Assembly (NCBI RefSeq): GCF_003591515.1
Contig: NZ_QZCG01000015.1
Location: 1 to 64,000 of the forward strand
DNA from: Paracoccus onubensis
Lineage (GTDB): Bacteria; Pseudomonadota; Alphaproteobacteria; Rhodobacterales; Rhodobacteraceae
Reading direction: 5' to 3'
Length of the DNA stretch: 64,000 nt
Numbering within the stretch: the first letter of the stretch is position 1; every line of letters begins with the position of its first letter. The translations under genes were made by a program, and so were the position numbers. Below the pieces are notes generated by a model. That model saw only the letters and a program-made list of their open reading frames with translations, was not told the DNA's origin and searched no databases. Below, piece by piece: positions 52,377 to 59,969 of the stretch.

Positions 52377-52997
52377 TCAGATATCGAAGAACACGGTTTC
52401 ATCATCGCCCTGCAACCGGATATCGAAACGATAGACCGGAATGCCCTCGCGCATGGCGCGGGCAGCGATCAGGGTCGCGCGGCGATGTTCCCATTCGATC
52501 AGGTTCAGGACCGGATCGGTTGCATTGGCGGATTCCTCATCAGTGAAATACATCCGTGTATTCAGCCCGATATTGATCCCACGCGAGACGATCCAGAAGT
52601 TCAGATGCGGGGCCATCTGCCTGCCGCCCCGCCCCATGACCGGGCCTGGCTTTACGGTGTCGAACCCCCATTCACCGGTTTCGAAATCGCTGATGACACG
52701 GCCCCAGCCGCGAAAACCGTCTTCCACCGGACCGCCATCTTCGGGATGGGCGTAATGTCCATCGGCATTCGCCTGCCAGACCTCGAGCAGCACATCCCTG
52801 ACCGGCGATCCCATCCCGTCGAAAACGCAACCTTCTACACGGATATGCTCGCCCGCCGCGTTCGGGCCAGCGATATCCTTGCCCAGTTCCTGCTGGTAAA
52901 TCTCGAATCCGGCATCCTTCGGGGCAAGGCCGATATGAACATATGGCCCCGCCGTCTGAGATGCGGTTTCGCGCAGATAATCCAGTTTCTGCGGCAT
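52377..52997 (-). CDS. pcaG: Protocatechuate 3,4-dioxygenase alpha subunit
   Basis: This 206-residue protein has the beta-sandwich of intradiol dioxygenases: TAGPYVHIGLAP (about 15-26), LEVWQANADGHYAHPEDGG (about 71-89) and PHLNFWIVSRGINIGLNTRM (about 129-148). The alpha chain lacks a complete iron site. ATG 52997 has GGAGGGGAA upstream and lies one base after the pcaH stop. It pairs with PcaH in the ring-opening enzyme. Confidence 0.94.
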   Translation of the reverse strand: MPQKLDYLRETASQTAGPYVHIGLAPKDAGFEIYQQELGKDIAGPNAAGEHIRVEGCVFDGMGSPVRDVLLEVWQANADGHYAHPEDGGPVEDGFRGWGRVISDFETGEWGFDTVKPGPVMGRGGRQMAPHLNFWIVSRGINIGLNTRMYFTDEESANATDPVLNLIEWEHRRATLIAARAMREGIPVYRFDIRLQGDDETVFFDI

Positions 52998-52998
52998 G

Positions 52999-53721
52999 TC
53001 AGTTCCCCTCCAGCCGGTTCTCGAACAGGGTCGAGCGCCTGCCCCGCAGCACGATGTCGAACTTATAGGCAATCGCATCCAGCGGAATCGTCGCGTTCAG
53101 GTCAAGCCTTGCGATCAGCTGCTCGATGGCCTCCGGGTCCGGGATGGTTTTGACGATGGGGCAATGCGGGATCAGCGGATCGCCTTCGAAGTAAAGCTGC
53201 GTGATCAGCCGTTGGGCGAAAGCCGCACCGAAGACCGAAACATGGATATGCGCGGGACGCCAGCTATTGACCCAGTTGCGCCACGGATAGGCGCCGGGCT
53301 TGATGGTCCGGAAAAAGTAATAGCCGTTCTCATCCGTCAGGGTTCGCCCGCAGCCGCCGAAATTCGGATCGAGCGCGCCCAGGTAAGTGTCCTTCCTGTG
53401 CCGATAACGCCCCGAGGCATTGGCCTGCCAGATCTCGACCAGCGTCTTCGGCACCGGACGCGCGTTCTCATCCAGAACCCGGCCATGCAGGATGATCCTT
53501 TCACCCACCGGATCGCCGCCATGCGGGAAATTGCGGACCAGATCGTTATCCAGCGGATCGATGTCACGATGCCCGAATACCGGCCCGGTAATCTCGCTGG
53601 CCGAATTTTGCAGCGAAATCAGCGGCAGGCGCGGGCTGCGCGAGACCGAGGTCTTGTAATCCGGCGCATAGGCGGGCGGGTGCAGGGTCCGGTCCCGCTG
53701 ATAATATTCGGCTGGCTTCAT
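52999..53721 (-). CDS. pcaH: Protocatechuate 3,4-dioxygenase beta subunit
   Basis: This 240-residue catalytic chain carries the Fe(III) ligands: Tyr in SGRYRHRKD (about 107), Tyr in GAYPWRNWVN (about 146) and the two His in RPAHIHVSVFG (about 159 and 161). It opens protocatechuate between the hydroxyls to 3-carboxy-cis,cis-muconate. The start overlaps the pcaC stop by four bases (ATGA). Confidence 0.96.
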   Translation of the reverse strand: MKPAEYYQRDRTLHPPAYAPDYKTSVSRSPRLPLISLQNSASEITGPVFGHRDIDPLDNDLVRNFPHGGDPVGERIILHGRVLDENARPVPKTLVEIWQANASGRYRHRKDTYLGALDPNFGGCGRTLTDENGYYFFRTIKPGAYPWRNWVNSWRPAHIHVSVFGAAFAQRLITQLYFEGDPLIPHCPIVKTIPDPEAIEQLIARLDLNATIPLDAIAYKFDIVLRGRRSTLFENRLEGN

Positions 53722-54122
53722 TGGCTGACCCCCTCGTTACGGTCCGATTTGGCGTCCATCTCGGCATAGGTCTGTTTCGCCAGTTTCAACGCATGGTTCG
53801 CACGCGGAACACCAGCGTAAATAGCGACATGCTGAAACGCCTCCTGTATATCCTGACGCGACGCGCCGGTGCGGGCGGTAGCGCGGATATGCATCGGGAT
53901 TTCCTCGAAATTGCCCGTCGCCGCCAGCAATGCAAGGGTCAGCATCGAGCGGTCGCGGCGGCTGATCCCGTCACCGGCCCAGACGGTGCCCCAGGCGGAA
54001 CTGGTAATCAAATCCTGAAACGGCGCGTCGATATCCGATTTTGCCGCCTCGGCACGGTCGACATGCTCATCCCCAAGGACCTCGCGGCGAACCCGCATGC
54101 CGATGTCGAAACGATCAGACAT
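53718..54122 (-). CDS. pcaC: 4-carboxymuconolactone decarboxylase
   Basis: This 134-residue AhpD-like helical protein has WAGDGISRRDRSMLTLALLA (about 49-68) and the PcaC-type C-terminal stretch EAFQHVAIYAGVPRANHALK (about 95-114). It decarboxylates 4-carboxymuconolactone to 3-oxoadipate enol-lactone. It overlaps pcaD by 8 bases, implying coupled translation. Confidence 0.95.
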   Translation of the reverse strand: MSDRFDIGMRVRREVLGDEHVDRAEAAKSDIDAPFQDLITSSAWGTVWAGDGISRRDRSMLTLALLAATGNFEEIPMHIRATARTGASRQDIQEAFQHVAIYAGVPRANHALKLAKQTYAEMDAKSDRNEGVSQ

Positions 54123-54903
54123 GCCCGACCTCCCGCAGGAACCCGGTCAGGATTCCGGCATAGGCTTCGGGCGCCTCGACACAGGGCAGATGGCCGACGC
54201 CCTGCATTACCTCGACCCGTGAACCCTCGATCAGTTCCGCGGTGTCCTGCATCACCGAAACCGGGGTCGCGCCGTCAAGCTCTGCCGCGATCAGGCGAAG
54301 AGGCAGTTTCAAACCCGGCGCAGCTTCCCGCAAATCCGCCGCCGCGATGGCCTCGCAGCAGGCGATATATCCGTCCACCGGCTGCCGTTCCAGCATCCTT
54401 TGCCAGGGATCCGCCGCACCCGAGGCCCGGAACGCGGGCGAGAACCACCGCTCCATCGTGGCCGGGCCGATAGACGCAAGCCCATGCCTTCGGATCGTCA
54501 CGACGCGCCCATGCCATATCCCGGCATCGCCGATCTTCGCCGCGCTGTTGGAAATCACCAGACCACGCAGCAATTCCCCGTGCCGCACCGCAAGCGATTG
54601 CCCGATCAGCCCGCCGATGGACAGGCCGACAAAGACGACATCCCGCAGCCCCAGATGCCGGATCAGCCCTGCCGCATCATCGGCAAGCTGCTCGATCGTA
54701 TAGGGTCCGGGGGTTTCCTCGGACAGACCATGGCCGCGCTTGTCATAGCGGATCAGGCGCAAACCCTCGGGAAGATGCGGCAAAAGCGCGTCCCATAGCC
54801 GCAAATCCGTTCCCAGAGAATTGGCGAACATCACCGCCGGACCGCCCTTTGGCCCCTGATCCGCGTAATGGAGATTCGCGCCGTTAACTGTCGCTGTATG
54901 CAT
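54115..54903 (-). CDS. pcaD: 3-oxoadipate enol-lactonase
   Basis: This 262-residue alpha/beta hydrolase has its nucleophile Ser in VFVGLSIGGLIGQ (about 91-103) and His in GVGHLPCVEAPEA (about 236-248). It opens the enol-lactone to 3-oxoadipate. ATG 54903 forms TGATG with the pobA stop; an upstream TTG is less likely. There is no fused PcaC domain. Confidence 0.95.
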   Translation of the reverse strand: MHTATVNGANLHYADQGPKGGPAVMFANSLGTDLRLWDALLPHLPEGLRLIRYDKRGHGLSEETPGPYTIEQLADDAAGLIRHLGLRDVVFVGLSIGGLIGQSLAVRHGELLRGLVISNSAAKIGDAGIWHGRVVTIRRHGLASIGPATMERWFSPAFRASGAADPWQRMLERQPVDGYIACCEAIAAADLREAAPGLKLPLRLIAAELDGATPVSVMQDTAELIEGSRVEVMQGVGHLPCVEAPEAYAGILTGFLREVGHV

Positions 54904-56072
54904 CAATATGGTAATCCCACGTAATTTTCTGCAAATGCCCGCTGTTGCGCCTGATTGTCACGCAAAAAAGCCAGATCGGCCTGCTGCATCTTCAGGTCGA
55001 ACGGACTCTGGTCGGGATAGCGGTGCAGCAACCCGCTGAACCACCAACTGAAGCGTTCGGCCTTCCAGACCCGCGCAAGCGCCCGCTCGGAATAGCGGTC
55101 AATGCCTTCACTATCGGCCTCTTCGTAATATTGGCGCAAGCCATTATACAGGTAATGCACATCGCTTGCCGCCGTATTCAGCCCCTTTGCCCCGGTCGGC
55201 GGCACGATATGGGCCGCATCACCGCACAGGAACAACCGTCCCCAGCGCATCGGCTCGGTCACGAATGACCGCAGGGGCGCGATGGATTTCTCGATCGTGG
55301 GGCCGGTCACCAGCCGCTCGGCCACCTCGCGGGGCAGGCGGCGCTTCAGTTCTTGCCAGAAGGCGGCATCGGTCCAGTCTTCAGGATGATCCGACAGGGC
55401 GCATTGAACGTAATAGCGTGACAGATTCCGGTTGCGCATCGAACATAGCGCAAAACCGCGTTCCGAATTGGCATAGATCAATTCGTCATCCACCGGCGGC
55501 GTATGCGACAACACGCCAAGCCAGCCGAACGGATAGGTCTTTTCATATTCGCGCCGGATCGTCAGCGGAATGGATTGGCGGCTGACCCCGTGCGATCCGT
55601 CGCAACCGGCGATGAAATCGCAATCTATCCGCTTTTGCTGGCCGTTCTGCTCAAATGTGACATAGGGCCGGTCACTTTCGGCGTCATGGATGAGAACATG
55701 ATCGACCTCGAATTCCGTCCGTGCGCCCACAGCTTCGCGGGCATCGTAAAGATCGCGCGTGACCTCGGTCTGGCCATAAACGATGACCGGAGTTCCGGTA
55801 AGCGCCCTGAAATCGATATGGAACATCTCGCCACCCGCAGCGATCCGGGTGCCGTCATGCACGAAACCATCGCGATGCAGACGTTCGGCCACGCCCGCCT
55901 CTTCCATCAGCCCGACCAGCCCGGTTTCCAGAACCCCGGCCCGAATCCGGCCCAGCACATATTCACGGGTCTTGCGCTCCAACACGACGGCCTCGATGCC
56001 CCGGCGATGCAGCAACTGCCCCAGCAGCAGACCCGAAGGCCCGCCTCCGATAATGACGACCTGTGTGCGCAT
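54903..56072 (-). CDS. pobA: 4-hydroxybenzoate 3-monooxygenase
   Basis: This 389-residue flavin monooxygenase has VVIIGGGPSGLLLGQLLHRR (about 5-24), the DG motif FIAGCDGSHGVSR (about 154-166) and the GD motif LFLCGDAAHIVPPTGAKGLN (about 281-300). It hydroxylates 4-hydroxybenzoate to protocatechuate with NADPH. GGAGGAA precedes ATG 56072. It is the first gene of the operon, divergent from pcaQ. Confidence 0.96.
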   Translation of the reverse strand: MRTQVVIIGGGPSGLLLGQLLHRRGIEAVVLERKTREYVLGRIRAGVLETGLVGLMEEAGVAERLHRDGFVHDGTRIAAGGEMFHIDFRALTGTPVIVYGQTEVTRDLYDAREAVGARTEFEVDHVLIHDAESDRPYVTFEQNGQQKRIDCDFIAGCDGSHGVSRQSIPLTIRREYEKTYPFGWLGVLSHTPPVDDELIYANSERGFALCSMRNRNLSRYYVQCALSDHPEDWTDAAFWQELKRRLPREVAERLVTGPTIEKSIAPLRSFVTEPMRWGRLFLCGDAAHIVPPTGAKGLNTAASDVHYLYNGLRQYYEEADSEGIDRYSERALARVWKAERFSWWFSGLLHRYPDQSPFDLKMQQADLAFLRDNQAQQRAFAENYVGLPY

Positions 56073-56132
56073 GGTTCCTCCACATCCGGAAATTCACATA
56101 TTGAAAATGCAAAGTAAAATGAGTTCTATAAG

Positions 56133-56149
56133 TTTTTGATTATCAAAAA
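56133..56149. promoter_or_regulatory. Palindrome in the pobA-pcaQ intergenic region, candidate LysR site
   Basis: TTTTTGAT (56133-56140), T, ATCAAAAA (56142-56149) is a perfect 17-base palindrome of T-N11-A type. A second weaker site, TTCACATATTGAA, lies at 56093-56105, nearer pobA. The two could be the PcaQ contact sites in the divergent promoter. The known PcaQ box of rhizobia (ATAACC-N4-GGTTAA) is not found. Confidence 0.5.
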
Positions 56150-56157
56150 TGGCAATT

Positions 56158-57105
56158 ATGGATCGTCGCATCAAAATCCGCCACCTGCAGGCCCTGACCG
56201 AGATCGTGCGTCAGGGCAGCATGAAACGCGCCGCACAGCGCCTGCTGCTGACCCAGCCGGCGATTTCGCGCACGCTGTCGGAACTGGAAGACATCGTCGG
56301 GGTTCGGCTTCTGACCCGCAGCCGGGCGGGAATATCGCTGACAGCCAAGGGCGAATATCTTCACGAACTGGCCCTGAACAGTCTTTCGACATTGGAGCAG
56401 GGACTTGCCGGAATCAAGGAGGCCGGGCGCGAAGGCACGGCAACATTGCAGATCGGCGCCCTGCCCTCGGTCGCGGCAAGGCTGATGCCCGAAACGGTCG
56501 CGCAGCTTTCCGAGACCGCGCCCGAACTGCGCCTGACCATCGCCGACGGCTCGCATGAGCATCTGACAAGATTGCTGTGGGCAGGAGATCTGGATGTCGT
56601 CATCGGGCGGCTGGGCGCGCCCGAGACGATGCAGGGTCTCAGCTTCACGCAATTATATCTGGAAGAGGTCGCCATCGTGACCCGGCCCCATCATCCAATC
56701 CAGAGCGATCCCGATCCGCACAGACTTACGGATTGGCCGGTAATCTTCCCGCCGCCCTGGGCCGCAATCCGGCCATTCGTCGAACGATATCTGATCGCGG
56801 CAGGCATTCCGATTCCGTCGCAGCGTATCGAAACCGTCTCGGGCGCATTCGGCCGCTCTTACGTGCAGGACAGCGACGCGATCTGGTTCATCTCGGCAGG
56901 CGTGGTCGCACGCGAGATCGCACAGGGCCGATTGGCGCGGCTTCCCGTCGCAACCGAACTGACCGCCGGGCCGGTTGGCGTCATGACGCGGGCGAACCAT
57001 GTCGAAAGCGCCGGATCGGCGTTATTCCGTCAGGCCGTTCATCGCGCCATCGGCAAGCTGGGATTGACCGGCAGGGCGGAGGGCCGCCATGCCGAACCGA
57101 TCTGA
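56158..57105 (+). CDS. pcaQ: LysR-type regulator of protocatechuate catabolism
   Basis: This 315-residue protein has the LysR winged helix-turn-helix (RHLQALTEIVRQGSMKRAAQ, about 7-26, then LLTQPAISRTLSELEDIVG) and the C-terminal effector domain. The opening with IKIRHLQ and divergence from pobA-pca suggest PcaQ, which senses 3-carboxymuconate-type ligands. I prefer ATG 56158 over ATG 56149 because the latter touches the palindrome at 56133-56149 and PcaQ proteins begin about this point. Neither has a strong ribosome binding site. Confidence 0.85.
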   Translation: MDRRIKIRHLQALTEIVRQGSMKRAAQRLLLTQPAISRTLSELEDIVGVRLLTRSRAGISLTAKGEYLHELALNSLSTLEQGLAGIKEAGREGTATLQIGALPSVAARLMPETVAQLSETAPELRLTIADGSHEHLTRLLWAGDLDVVIGRLGAPETMQGLSFTQLYLEEVAIVTRPHHPIQSDPDPHRLTDWPVIFPPPWAAIRPFVERYLIAAGIPIPSQRIETVSGAFGRSYVQDSDAIWFISAGVVAREIAQGRLARLPVATELTAGPVGVMTRANHVESAGSALFRQAVHRAIGKLGLTGRAEGRHAEPI

Positions 57106-57133
57106 GACATCGCATCCTTGCCGGCGGATCGTT

Positions 57134-57145
57134 ACAACCGGTTGT
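57134..57145. promoter_or_regulatory. Perfect 12-base palindrome upstream of the 2-hydroxyacid dehydrogenase gene
   Basis: ACAACCGGTTGT lies 83 bases before ATG 57228 in the 122-base gap behind pcaQ. It may be a regulator site for the downstream gene; it has no T-run and so is not a terminator. The binding protein is unknown. Confidence 0.35.
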
Positions 57146-57227
57146 CATCCCTGCCGCTTTCGTATTGCTTGGCGGCAGACGCGGCGCGTGGCGCCCGCAA
57201 ACGGTTTCGAATGAAAGCGGAATTGAA

Positions 57228-58454
57228 ATGACGAACTCTGTCGCCATCGTGAAACGCAAGAAATCCACGGTTACCCCACGCCTGCGCAAGATATTTTCGC
57301 TGGACGATTTCGAGACGCGCGCGAAGCGGCTTCTTCCCCGTGCGATCTTCGGCTATGTCAGCGGCGGCACCGAAACCGATTCCAGCCTGCGCGCCAACCG
57401 CGAGGCCTATCATTCCATCGGGTTCCGGCCCCGTATCCTGCGGGACGTTTCAGGCCGCAGCCTGCAAACCGGATTTCTGGGAAACTCCTATTCCGTTCCT
57501 TTCGGCATCGCCCCGATGGGCTTCAGTGCGGTTGCCGCATTCGATGGCGATGTCGTCCTGGCCAGGGGCGCCGCCGCCGCAGGAAGTTTTGCGATCTGTT
57601 CGGCGGCCTCTCTGACACCGCTTGAACGCGTCGCCAAAGATGCGGGCAGCACGTGGTTTCAGGCCTATATCCCGGGCGACAGGGAGAGGATCGCGGGCCT
57701 GCTGCAACGTGTCGAGGCCGCGGGCTTTCGGCATCTTGTCGTGACCGGTGACGTGCCCGTCGCAAGCAACCGCGAGAATAACGCCAGAAACGGCTTCGAC
57801 GCGCCATTCCGGATCACCCCGCAACTGATCTGGCAGGGCGTGACGCATCCTCGCTGGTCCATCGGCACGCTGGGCCGGGAAATCGCCTCGCGCGGCATGC
57901 CGCATTTCGAGAATATGGAATCCGTTCAGGGACCACCGCTGTTTTCACGGGACCTCGTCCGCTCGACCATCGCCCGCGACAAGCTGAGCTGGGACGATAT
58001 CGCCTTCATCCGCGACCGGTGGAAGGGAAAATTGCTGGTCAAAGGAATCATCCATCCCGATGACGCGAAACTGGCCGCCCGGCACGGCTGCGACGCGATC
58101 ATTCTTTCGAACCACGGCGGAAGACAGTTGGATGGCACCATCTCGCCGCTGTGCTTCCTGCCCGAATTCCGCAAGGCGGTCCCGGATATGAGCATCATAT
58201 TCGACGGTGGCATCCGGCGCGGCACCGATGCGCTCAAGGCGCTTGTTCTGGGCGCGGATTTCGTTCTTGTCGGGCGGCCGTTCCTTTATGCCGCAGCCAC
58301 TTACGGGCTGGCCGGGGTCGGTCACGCCATGACCCTTCTGTCCGAAGAGATCGACCGCGACATGGCCCTGCTGGGTGTCAGGTCGATCCGGGAATTGCGG
58401 GAACTGGGTCCGGATTGCCTGCATCCCGCGCCAGCCACCTGCATAGGTGCCTGA
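57228..58454 (+). CDS. FMN-dependent alpha-hydroxy acid dehydrogenase (L-lactate dehydrogenase type)
   Basis: This 408-residue TIM-barrel flavoprotein has IFGYVSGGTETDSSLRAN (about 38-55), the FMN-binding FGIAPMGFSA, VKGIIHPDDA (about 268-277) and the catalytic His in ILSNHGGRQLDG (about 291-302). Members oxidise L-lactate, L-mandelate or glycolate and pass electrons to quinone or oxygen. Next to an aromatic operon a mandelate-type substrate is possible but unproven. ATG 57228 has only a weak site (GCGG). A repeat element follows. Confidence 0.9.
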   Translation: MTNSVAIVKRKKSTVTPRLRKIFSLDDFETRAKRLLPRAIFGYVSGGTETDSSLRANREAYHSIGFRPRILRDVSGRSLQTGFLGNSYSVPFGIAPMGFSAVAAFDGDVVLARGAAAAGSFAICSAASLTPLERVAKDAGSTWFQAYIPGDRERIAGLLQRVEAAGFRHLVVTGDVPVASNRENNARNGFDAPFRITPQLIWQGVTHPRWSIGTLGREIASRGMPHFENMESVQGPPLFSRDLVRSTIARDKLSWDDIAFIRDRWKGKLLVKGIIHPDDAKLAARHGCDAIILSNHGGRQLDGTISPLCFLPEFRKAVPDMSIIFDGGIRRGTDALKALVLGADFVLVGRPFLYAAATYGLAGVGHAMTLLSEEIDRDMALLGVRSIRELRELGPDCLHPAPATCIGA

Positions 58455-58490
58455 TCCGATCCTGAGCCTGCCCGGACTCACTTCCTCCCC

Positions 58491-58552
58491 CTTCTTCTTT
58501 GTCCAAATACCTCGGGGGTCCGGGGGCAGCGCCCCCGGCCATCGCGGGACGC
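58491..58552 (+). repeat. Dispersed GC-hairpin intergenic element, copy E
   Basis: CTTCTTCTTTGTCCAAATAC and CTCGGGGGTCC lead into the 8-bp CCGGGGGC/GCCCCCGG stem-loop and CGGGACGCAAG. This is nearly the same sequence as the copy at the left end of the window. It separates the converging hydroxyacid dehydrogenase and Bcr-like genes. Confidence 0.75.
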
Positions 58553-58592
58553 AAGTAACCGGCGTTTCCGGTACAGCGCGATCCGTTCCAGG

Positions 58593-59813
58593 TTAATCGG
58601 TCAGGTACCGCATCATGAACCATGCCAGCCCCGAGCAGATCAGCGTCGCGCAGATCACCGGCACTGCGGTGCCATTGTAAAGCAGTCCGACCGGCGCCGC
58701 GATCAACGTCGCCAATACCGTCGAGATCGCCGCCACCAGCGAGGCGGCAGTGCCGGCGATATGACCCATGGTTTGCAGGGCGAGTGCGTTGAGATTGCCG
58801 AATGTCACGCCCGCCATGAAGAACACGCTGACAGCCCAGATGAAAAAGGCCGGAAATTCAAGCCATTCGGGAAGAACGCCGGTCAGGACCAGCAGCAGCA
58901 TGATGGAAGAGACGCATGTCTGCATGATATAGGCCCATCTGGCGATCCGGCGCATGCCAAAGCGCAGCACGAAGATCGCGTTCAGCACCGTGCCCGATCC
59001 GGAAAGCAGCGCCATGCCCGCAAACCAATAGGGGAAATTCGCGCCCTTGCCATATGCTTCTCCGAAAAGCTGCTGAGCCGAGCTGAGAAGCGCGAACATC
59101 TGACCGAAGCCCAGTGTCAGGATCAGGGTGCACATCATCACATGACGATTGGACAGAACTTCGCGGGCGGCCTCTTTCAGCGGAGTGATCTGCAGCGGGC
59201 GACGGCGCGCGGGCGCCAGGGTTTCCGCCTGACGCAGGTTCAGCCATGTCGCGCCGATCAGGGCGAATGCGAGGAAACCGATAAAGACCCCATGCCAGCC
59301 GGCAAGCCGGATCATGCCCGCCCCGATCGCGGGCGCAAGCGCCGGCACAATGATGAAGACCATCATCACGATGCTGGTAATCCGGGCCATGGCGCGGCCT
59401 TCATACAGATCCCGGACCAGCGCCAGCCCCACGATCCGCGGGCCCGCCGCCCCCAACCCCTGGATGAAGCGCGCGACCAGAAGGAACTCGATGGAATTCG
59501 CGAAAAGGGCGGCGAAAGCCGCGCATGAATAGATGATGAAACCGATCGTGATCGCCCGCTTGCGACCTATGGCATCGGAAATCGGCCCGGCGAACAGCGT
59601 GCCGATCCCCATACCCGCGACGAAGACCGTCAGGATAAGCTGTGCCCGGTTGACGTTATCCGGGGTAAGCGCCGTCGCGATCTCGGGAAGGGCGGGCAGC
59701 ATCGCGTCGATGGAAAATGCGATTGTCGCGAAAAGAAAGGCCAGCATCGCGATGAATTCGGGCATCGGCAGCCGCCGGACCGGCGAATGCTGGAAATTGG
59801 CAGATTGGTGCAT
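58593..59813 (-). CDS. Bcr/CflA-type multidrug efflux MFS transporter
   Basis: This 406-residue protein has 12 predicted helices. The N-terminal half has FATIAFSIDAMLPALPEIAT (about 26-45), with the DMYLPA-like region typical of Bcr/CflA as DAMLPALP, and GPISDAIGRKRAI (about 77-89), the MFS A motif. ATG 59813 has AAGGG 8 bases upstream. A perfect palindrome at 59854-59868 lies in front. Substrates are unknown. Confidence 0.9.
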   Translation of the reverse strand: MHQSANFQHSPVRRLPMPEFIAMLAFLFATIAFSIDAMLPALPEIATALTPDNVNRAQLILTVFVAGMGIGTLFAGPISDAIGRKRAITIGFIIYSCAAFAALFANSIEFLLVARFIQGLGAAGPRIVGLALVRDLYEGRAMARITSIVMMVFIIVPALAPAIGAGMIRLAGWHGVFIGFLAFALIGATWLNLRQAETLAPARRRPLQITPLKEAAREVLSNRHVMMCTLILTLGFGQMFALLSSAQQLFGEAYGKGANFPYWFAGMALLSGSGTVLNAIFVLRFGMRRIARWAYIMQTCVSSIMLLLVLTGVLPEWLEFPAFFIWAVSVFFMAGVTFGNLNALALQTMGHIAGTAASLVAAISTVLATLIAAPVGLLYNGTAVPVICATLICSGLAWFMMRYLTD

Positions 59814-59853
59814 TGGAAATACCCTTGACTTGGAACTGGGCCATAACGTCAAA

Positions 59854-59868
59854 TTGCACACTGTGCAA
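59854..59868 (-). promoter_or_regulatory. Perfect palindrome in front of the Bcr-like exporter, candidate operator
   Basis: TTGCACA-C-TGTGCAA is a perfect 15-base palindrome 41 bases before ATG 59813, at the place expected for the promoter. The minus-strand TTGCAC could also act as a -35 box. Its regulator is not known; the MocR gene upstream on the same strand is one candidate. Confidence 0.5.
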
Positions 59869-59969
59869 GGTGTGGAGGACTGCCCCTGCACGCTGATCTC
59901 CAATCCTGCCCTGATTCATTCCGAATGTGACATGAAACATTGACAATCCGGCAATATCCCCGCGGGACA

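Noticed and set aside
51696..53153. 485-codon frame opposite BKACE, pcaG and pcaH
   Set aside because: It covers several real genes on the minus strand and has no recognisable domain.
56073..56157. Classical PcaQ box ATAACC-N4-GGTTAA
   Set aside because: Looked for on both strands and not found; only other palindromes are present.
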